A stretch of DNA of 64,000 nt from assembly GCF_005239225.2 (NCBI RefSeq), contig NC_133297.1, positions 21,117,882-21,181,881 of the forward strand. Reading direction: 5' to 3'. The notes below the pieces were generated by a model. It saw only the letters and a program-made list of their open reading frames with translations, had not been told where the DNA came from and ran no database searches. Numbering within the stretch: position 1 is the first letter of the stretch; every line of letters begins with the position of its first letter. Below, piece by piece: positions 57,916 through 64,000 of this stretch. This DNA comes from Populus alba. Taxonomy: Eukaryota > Streptophyta > Magnoliopsida > Malpighiales > Salicaceae. The position numbers and the translations under genes were made by a program.

Positions 57916-58245
57916 GAATGAGGTCGCCAGATGGGATCTCATGTAGCTTTGGTTAAAGGAAATCGCCAGATGGGATTTCAGGTTAACCGAGTTACGCATA
58001 TTTCGTTCCAGTTGAATGAGGTCGCCAGATGGGATCTCATGTAGCTTTGGTTAAAGGGAATCGCCAGATGGGATTTCAGGTTGACCGAGTTACACATATT
58101 TTTGTTCCAGTTGAATGAGGTCGCCAGATGGGATCTCATGTAGCTTTGGTTAAAGGGAATCGCCAGATGGGATTTCAGGTTAACCGGGTTACGCAATATT
58201 TTCGTTCTAGTTGAATGAGGTCGCCAGATGGGATCTCAGGTAAAC
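57916..58245 (+). repeat. Array 4: 98-100-bp units, GGTCGCCAGATGGGATCTCA
   Basis: Units start at 57916, 58014, 58113 and 58213, the last partial. Each has two subunits, GGTCGCCAGATGGGATCTCA and AATCGCCAGATGGGATTTCA. Confidence 0.9.
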
Positions 58246-58475
58246 CCAATGTGTGGGCAGGTCGCCCGTGAAAATAGACTATTGGGAGAGTGTGGGTCGG
58301 TCGCCCGTGAAAATAGACTAGGGTGAGTATGTGTGGGTCGGTCGCCCGTGAAAATAGACTTGAGTGAGTATGTGTGGGTCGGTCGCCCGTGAAAATAGAC
58401 TTGAGTGAGTATGTGTGGGCAGGTCGCCCGTGAAAACATATCAGTGTGAGTGTGTGGGCAGGTCGCCCAAGATAA
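58246..58475 (+). repeat. Array 5: about 41-bp units, GGTCGGTCGCCCGTGAAAAT
   Basis: Six units starting near 58251, 58291, 58331, 58372, 58413 and 58452, each GTGTGGGTCGGTCGCCCGTG then AAAATAGACT. Confidence 0.9.
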
Positions 58476-58553
58476 TGAAATCATTTTCCTTTTGTTTTCT
58501 TTACAAAGCTTACTATGCAAAATTTTGAGGACTTTTCCTTCGTAAGCATTGTA

Positions 58554-58566
58554 AAGAGGGGGCATC
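58554..58566 (+). promoter_or_regulatory. Purine tract of young element
   Basis: AAGAGGGGGCATC directly precedes the 3' LTR. The purine run followed by CATC matches tracts of Tat-like elements. Confidence 0.8.
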
Positions 58567-60669
58567 TGTTGCTACCCAATTTTTGACCCATGTTTTGATA
58601 TATTTTCAAAAAATCCAAAAAAATTGAGAAAAAACAAAGAAAATCCAAAAAATATGTTTTTTAATATATTTTCGTCATTTTAGCATTTTCAACGTCGTCT
58701 AAAAAAGAATTTAAATTGTTAAAAGATTTTCAAACGCGTTCGACTTTTCACGCGTCATTTTTAAATCATTGATTTTTCGCATTTGAGTCGACGTTGATAT
58801 TGCTCGTTTTCAAAAAATACAAAAAAAATAAGAAAAATCAAAATTTACAAAAAGAAAGAAGTTGAGGGACCAAGTTGAAAAACCTAGCAAATGTTTTTCT
58901 ATAAATACCATGCTAAACTGATTTTTTGAGAGGGGGGACAATTTTGAAATATCAGAAAATACAAAAAAAAATAACCTAACCCTAAACCTATCTCTACCAA
59001 GCCTGCAGCCCCCCTTCCCCCCTGGTTTTTAATTTTTTTGCTACAGCCGCCGGCCAGAAACCAAAGCCAAACAGCCCTTCCCTCAGCTTCTACCCACGCT
59101 GTTCCCCTAGATTTTTCACCTTTTCCAGCCACCACAGCCTGTCCTCCCCTCCTTTCCCCCCAGCAGCTTCTGATTCAATCTTCTCCCCATTTCTCAACCA
59201 GCACCGCCCCCCTACAGCTCATGAACCGGCCTGCCTGATTCGGTTCCTTCTTCCTTCAGCCACTCCCCAAGCAGACCGGCGTCCCTTAAAACCAACCTTC
59301 AGCCTCCCCATTTCATTATCTCCCTCTCACAATCGGTTCCTCACCAGAGCTTCCTCTCCATTCATCAACACAGCCCTGCCAAACACCCATCGCCCAGAAC
59401 ACATTTTCCAGCACCTAAACGAGCACCCCACTTCAGATCGCCTCCCCACTTCCCGATCTCCTCCATTCGGCTCCCCAGCGGCGATCAGGACAGCAGCCAC
59501 CGCCCTCCTCTTCCTCTGTTTTTCAGACCCTCTCACGGTCCCCCTCCATTCGGCTTCCAATAGCAGCGGCCAGAACAACGGCGCTGCCATCACTAGAGAC
59601 CCAGCGGCCTTCACTCCCTCCGTCTCTTTCCCCACAGCAGCCAACTCAAGACCAGCTGGAACACTGCAACAGCCACAGACCAGCGGCGCTTCTTCAGCCA
59701 GCAACTGCGCAGCCGTTGACCGAGACACACCCACACATCCGATCTGCCATCCTGAAGCAGAGGAGAAGAAGAAACCCATGGACTGATCTGCAACGAAGAA
59801 GAAGAGAAAGAGGAGCAGATCGAAGACGGCGGAGAAAGAAAGAACAAAAAAAACAGATTTGAAAAACTAAGAAAGACTTAAAATCGACTGCCCTTGCTGT
59901 GTGTTTTTTTGGATTTGCAGGTGAAGAGACCGAAGAGAGGAGGAAGCATTACAGCCCCCTCACGCTGCCTGATTTTCGGGGCCCACGCGCCGCCAGTCAC
60001 GGCGGTGCGTGGGGTCCACGTGCCGCTACTGTTCAGCAGCCCAGAACTGTTCCTGAAGGGTTTCCCAGTACTGTTATGGATTGTTTAGGGATCATTTTGT
60101 AATTTCCAAAGGGTTTAATGTAATATTTGTTTAGTTTTTAGTTTTTGTAATTTGTATTTTGTAAATATGGATGTAAAAGAAAAGAAAAGAAAAGAAAAAG
60201 AAAAGAAACAAAAATAAAAATAGTGAAAGTGTATGTGTGTGTTTGTATTTGTTTTATGAATTTGTTATTTTATTTATTTTATTTTTTCAGGATAAAATTG
60301 CAAATATATTAAAGAAGAATTTAATATTTTGATCGGATCACGGTTAAGAATTTATTAACTTATACGTAAGTGATATTTCTAATTTCCGATGAAAAGACAA
60401 TTATTAAAACTTCTTTAACACATCAAAGCCACGAAGCAGCTTACCTCAGGTAGGGTGCGTTAGGGGTGCTAATACCTTCCCTAACTACAACCAGTCCCGT
60501 ACCCGCGAATCTCTAACAAGACCAGTACATCAGGTTTCCTAGTAGCCCTCAATAAATTACTAGGTGGCGACTCCAACGAACCAATTCAAGCAACGAACGC
60601 AACATACGAGATTTAAGTCGCCAGCCGATGCCGCGCGCTGATCCTTCTGATTTTTTTTGGGGTGCGACA
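58567..60669 (+). repeat. Young element 3' LTR (2103 bp)
   Basis: Compared by eye with the 5' LTR I find two substitutions (C to T at about 59779 and at about 60485) and five one-base gains in homopolymers, which accounts exactly for the 5-bp length difference. TATA at 58900-58907. Confidence 0.93.
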
Positions 60670-60674
60670 CCTGT
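60670..60674. repeat. Target-site duplication of young element, right copy (CCTGT)
   Basis: Exact copy of 49481-49485; Tekay-2 LTR text resumes. Confidence 0.95.
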
Positions 60675-62154
60675 CTTGATGATGATCCAATCCCGGCCGC
60701 ACCACCTAAGACATCAATGGTCACAAATCAGCACAGTTGTATTTATTTTATTTTTGAATCATATTCATCATCATACTTATTTCAAGAGTTCATACGTTCA
60801 CATTCAAGTGTTCCATATTTCAGCGAGAACTGGTTCGCTGCGGGCTGCCAAATGCAGCAGCGCGAACTGGTTCGCCGCAGGCTGCCAGTTCGGCAGTGAC
60901 AACTGTTTCACTACCGGCAACCAGTTCGGCAGCGACAACTGTTTCGCTGCCGGCAGCCAGTTCGGCAGCGAAAACTGGTTCGCTGCAGGGTGCCCAATTC
61001 AGCAGCGAGAATTGGTTCGCTGCAGGCTGCCAGTTCGGCAGTGAAAACTGCATCGTTGTTGGTGCCACAGTTTCGCTGCACAACGCACAACTTGGCAGCG
61101 AATATCAATTCGCTGCAGGAGGTTCAGTTACGGCAGCAAAACAGAATTTCGCTGCACAATACACAAATCGGCAGCGAATATTAATTCGCTGCAGAAGGCT
61201 CAGTTTCGGCAGCGAAACAGAGTTTCGTTGCACAACACACAAATCGGCAGCGAATATTAATTCGCTGCAGGAGGTTCAGTTGCGGCAGCGAAACAGAATT
61301 TCGCTGCACAACACACAAATCGGAACCATCAATTTCAGCACATAATTCTTCAACAAAATTCCAGCAGAACACACACATGGAAAACCATCAATTACAGCAT
61401 ATAATCTTTCAATAAATTCCAGCAGGACACATTAATTTCAGCACAACAACATCACAGCAGAACACATTAATTTCAACATCACAGCAGAACACATTTATTT
61501 ACCCTAGCAGAACACACACACACATGCATGCTGGCCTACCCCATAGTTAAAGCCAGCCCTCTACCATGATTTGTTAGATGTTCTGAAATTGACTTTATTT
61601 CACTTCTGTTTGCTAGTTCTCCTAGTTAATTTCAGTTTCCTTCATAGCTGGCTTAGGTCTTAGATCAATTTTTCTTAGGGTTTTTCTTCTTCATTTTTGT
61701 TTCTGATCTTAAAGGGAAGAGGAAAGGAGTTTCATGACCCATACCTTCTGAATTTAACTAAGTTTGAGGAAGGTTTGACACTATTCTTTTCTCTTCTCCT
61801 GCTGGTTCTCCTCCTTCTTCTTCCTCTCAACGTTTTCCAGCTCTCTTTTTCCTCTCCTCTATGCAGCTGTCCACTCCTCTCTCAAGGTCTCATCTCTCCC
61901 TCACAAGTTCACAAAGCATTCTCTAGTGGTTTGATTTAAGTTTCTGCTGTGAAAGAGGAAGGGAAGAACGGCATGCAGCTGCTGGTTTGGGAAGAAGATG
62001 GATCATTCTTTCTCCTCTCCTTGTATTTATACTCCCCATCAAAAGAAATGGGTTGTTTAGGGGTTGGTTTAGGTGTGTTCTTATCCTTGTTTTAGTTTAT
62101 CTAAAACCGATTTTACCCCTTCCTCCCAGCTCTGCGTTATTGTTGATTGAGAAA

Positions 62155-62355
62155 TCAGCAGCGAAAACTGCATCGCTGCCGACTTTTGCCTCGGTAGCGA
62201 AAACTGCGTCGCTGCTGATCCAGAAATCGGCAACAGAAACTGTGTCGCTGCCGATTTCTGTATCGGTAGTGAAGGCTGCGTCGCTGCCAAATCCAGAATC
62301 GGCAGCGAAAACTACGTCGCTGCCGATTTCCGCATCGGCAGCGAAAACTGCATTC
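62155..62355. repeat. LTR hairpin-repeat block A, Tekay-2 LTR
   Basis: Alternating GTCGCTGCCGATTT and AATCGGCAGCGAAAAC arms, about five units, just upstream (minus strand) of the TATA box at 62024-62031. Shorter than in Tekay-1. Confidence 0.82.
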
Positions 62356-62423
62356 ATCATCATTTATCTCTCTCTCTCTATATATATATTATATATATAT
62401 ATATTTTCCTTTGGGTGTTTACA

Positions 62424-62437
62424 TTCTCCCCTCCTAA
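62424..62437 (-). promoter_or_regulatory. Polypurine tract of Tekay-2
   Basis: TTCTCCCCTCCTAA on the plus strand is the complement of the Tekay-1 tract at 11880-11893. Confidence 0.9.
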
Positions 62438-62459
62438 ATATGAATTTCGTCCTCGAAAT

Positions 62460-63193
62460 TTAAGAAGTTTCACACTCCATACCTGGTAGTTCAAATAAAT
62501 TGGGGTACTTTTTCCTCATCTCAGCCTCCCTCTCCCAAGTTTCCTCTTCTACTTGAGCATTTCGCCATAAGATTCTGACGATGAGGATCTTTTTGCTCCG
62601 TAACTCCTTCACTTCATGATCGAGTATCCTTATGGGCCTCAATTCCAGTGTTAAGTCTTCCTTGACTTCTACTGGGACCTTGGGTAGAACTCGGGCGGGG
62701 TCTATGTCAGCCTTCCTTAACAAGGAGACATGGAACACATCATGGACCCTTGCTAACTGTGGGGGCAAATCCACCTTGTAGGCTACTGGTCCAACTCGTT
62801 GCAAGATTTTGAAGGGTCCGATGAAGCGGGGAGTTAACTTCCCTTTCAATCCAAACCGTAGCATGTTCTTCCATGGGGCTACCTTCAGGAACACCTGGTC
62901 CCCTGTACTGAACTCGAGAGGTCTTCTCCTCGCATCGACATACTTCTTCTGTCTATCATGTGTGGCTTTGATGCGATCCCTGATAGTTCTCACTTTCTCC
63001 ATGGTGACTTGGACCAACTCTGCGCCATATAACTTCCGGTCCCCAATTTCCTCGCAACACAAAGGAGTTCTGCACCTCCTACCATACAAGGCTTCATATG
63101 GGGCCATCCCTATTATGGCTTGATGACTATTGTTATACGTGAACTCCACCAATGCCATGTGTTCCTCCCAGTTTCCTCCAAATTCTAGCACAT
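62460..63193 (-). pseudogene. Tekay-2 pol end: integrase C-terminus and chromodomain
   Basis: A 243-codon open frame without stops: [40 protein letters not shown], the GPF/Y-type stretch PRFIGPFKILQRVGPVAYKV, HDVFHVSLLRKADI, and the chromodomain RPIRILDHEVKELRSKKILI with WRNAQVEEETWE. It aligns with 11130-11857 of Tekay-1 and keeps arginine where Tekay-1 has the stop at 11279. Everything upstream (gag, protease, RT, RNase H, integrase core) is deleted at 63193. Confidence 0.92.
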
Positions 63194-63212
63194 TCTGGCC
63201 TATGTGCTAGAA
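63183..63212. repeat. Inverted repeat at deletion junction
   Basis: TTCTAGCACA (63183-63192) and TGTGCTAGAA (63203-63212) are exact reverse complements with a 10-bp spacer. The left arm belongs to the integrase; the right arm has no counterpart in the LTR that follows. Confidence 0.85.
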
Positions 63213-64000
63213 TATATTTAATACACATGGTGCCGGTAATCAAAGAACTTGAATCCTCACATCATCAAAATACAATCCATACAATCAACATTTCATTTAA
63301 AAGCGAATCTTACACAAACACATAATATTAAGGTTGCATGATTTGAAGTTCATATTAAAAATATATACATAGACCTGAGTTTGCATTCTTATCCTACTAA
63401 TAGCCATCACAATTTTAAACAAAAAGGATCTAATAAAAGTTATACATTCAGTACATTAATCCATACAAAATACATTGTGATTTAGAATGCATCTACATAA
63501 TTCCTTGCAAAAGTAGGTTCCCGTGTATCAGGTTTCCTAGACATCTCATTGGTGTGACGTCCCTGTAGCAGTACAAAACATTTAAGAGAATGCAAACACT
63601 TAATAATAATAATAATGGTAACTAACGGTCTGGCAGAACACATTAATTTCAACATCACAGCAGAACACATTTATTTACCCTAGCAGAACACACACACACA
63701 CATGCATGCTGGCCTACCCCATAGTTAAAGCCAGCCCTCTACCATGATTTGTTAGATGTTCTGAAATTGACTTTATTTCACTTCTGTTTGCTAGTTCTCC
63801 TAGTTAATTTCAGTTTCCTTCATAGCTGGCTTAGGTCTTAGATCAATTTTTCTTAGGGTTTTTCTTCTTCATTTTTGTTTCTGATCTTAAGGGGAAGAGG
63901 AAAGGAGTTTCATGACCCATACCTTCTGAATTTAACTAAGTTTGAGGAAGGTTTGACACTATTCTTTTCTCTTCTCCTGCTGGTTCTCCTCCTTCTTCTT
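63213..64000 (-). repeat. Tekay-2 5' LTR, partial, with internal deletion
   Basis: 63213-63632 matches 48186-48607 of the 3' LTR. Then, at a GCA shared by both sides (63633-63635), the text jumps to the equivalent of 61458 and continues to the window end. The last 54 bp of the LTR and the primer site are missing at the left. Blocks B, C and D are all removed by the internal deletion. The rest (TATA, block A) lies beyond the window. Confidence 0.85.

Larger units (their letters stand above)
49486..60669 (+). mobile_element. Young large non-autonomous LTR element (Tat/Ogre-type LARD)
   Basis: LTRs 49486-51583 and 58567-60669, a primer site at 51587, a purine tract at 58554, and CCTGT duplications. 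The 7-kb interior has no gag or pol frame. The LTR end (AGGTGGCGACTCC and then GGGGTGCGACA), the arginine-tRNA-type primer site and the tandem repeats at the 3' side are features of the Tat/Ogre lineage, so its proteins were probably supplied by such an element. The orientation is set by the primer site on the left and the purine tract on the right. It is the youngest insertion in the window. Confidence 0.88.
48132..62423 (-). repeat. Tekay-2 3' LTR, split by the young non-autonomous element
   Basis: Minus-strand Tekay LTR: the end TGTAACAACCC lies at 48132 and the start GGGTGTTTACA at 62423. The LTR pieces are 48132-49485 and 60675-62423 (about 3.1 kb when joined). They contain block C (48750-49040), block D (49060-49340), block B (about 60830-61320, three units plus CGGCAGCGAAAACTG-like units), the TG minisatellite remnant (about 61340-61520), TATA (62024-62031) and block A (62155-62355). 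The interruption is the element at 49486-60669. Confidence 0.93.

Noticed and set aside
57055..58475. Regular repeats resembling a CRISPR array
   Set aside because: There are no unique spacers (the T-rich tails are part of the repeat), the repeats are diverged minisatellites inside a plant LTR element, and no cas-like gene exists.

Overview
This window is plant nuclear DNA, probably from a woody eudicot. Every element recognised belongs to a land-plant repeat family: Ty3/gypsy Athila-like, Tekay chromovirus and Tat-like elements, a Tat/Ogre-type large non-autonomous LTR element, and L1-type LINEs. The long A/T-rich stretches and the 115-bp repeat near 32.0-32.5 kb recall Salicaceae, but that is an impression only. 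I see no intact host gene and no rRNA or tRNA gene. The one sequence of host-gene origin is a LONELY GUY (LOG) cytokinin-activation gene, present in two broken copies inside two Athila-like retrotransposons.

Layout, left half (1-26.3 kb). A plus-strand Athila-like element, here called Athila-1, runs from the window start (gag end) to its 3' LTR at 24725-26326. It is interrupted twice. First, a minus-strand L1-type LINE (about 251-16440) is inserted between gag and protease. That LINE is itself split by a Tekay chromovirus, Tekay-1 (3838-15176), with a perfect 5-bp target duplication. Second, a 3.0-kb retroposon (17995-21023, 19-bp target duplication) is inserted in the integrase. Downstream of pol come an unrecognised reading frame, the LOG pseudogene (22890-23515), a long 3' UTR and the LTR. 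Athila-1 itself lies in another LINE ORF1 (26327-27110).

Middle (26.3-43.1 kb). This part holds a degraded minus-strand Tat-like gag/protease/integrase relic (about 28.9-31.7 kb), an Athila-family solo LTR (33612-35180) and a Tekay solo LTR (37639-40773). The rest is A/T-rich DNA with several minisatellites.

Right half (43.1-64 kb). A minus-strand copy, Athila-2, has its 3' LTR at 43090-44657, a second LOG pseudogene at 45901-46556, and almost all of pol deleted. At 48132 it is interrupted by a minus-strand Tekay element, Tekay-2. The 3' LTR of Tekay-2 is split by a very young non-autonomous element (49486-60669) whose two 2.1-kb LTRs differ by only two substitutions and five one-base indels. 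Tekay-2 retains the end of pol (62460-63193), then a deletion junction, then part of its other LTR to the window end.

Most interesting points. (1) A LOG gene without introns sits at the same place, downstream of pol, in both Athila copies, with a shared flanking region. This indicates capture of a hormone-activating gene by a retrotransposon lineage. (2) The 3-kb Tekay LTRs contain several families of self-complementary tandem repeats, including alternating inverted repeats directly upstream of the TATA box and hairpin units with a TTCG loop. Their number varies from LTR to LTR. (3) The young element carries five adjacent minisatellite families near its 3' end, four of which share a GGTCRCC-like core.
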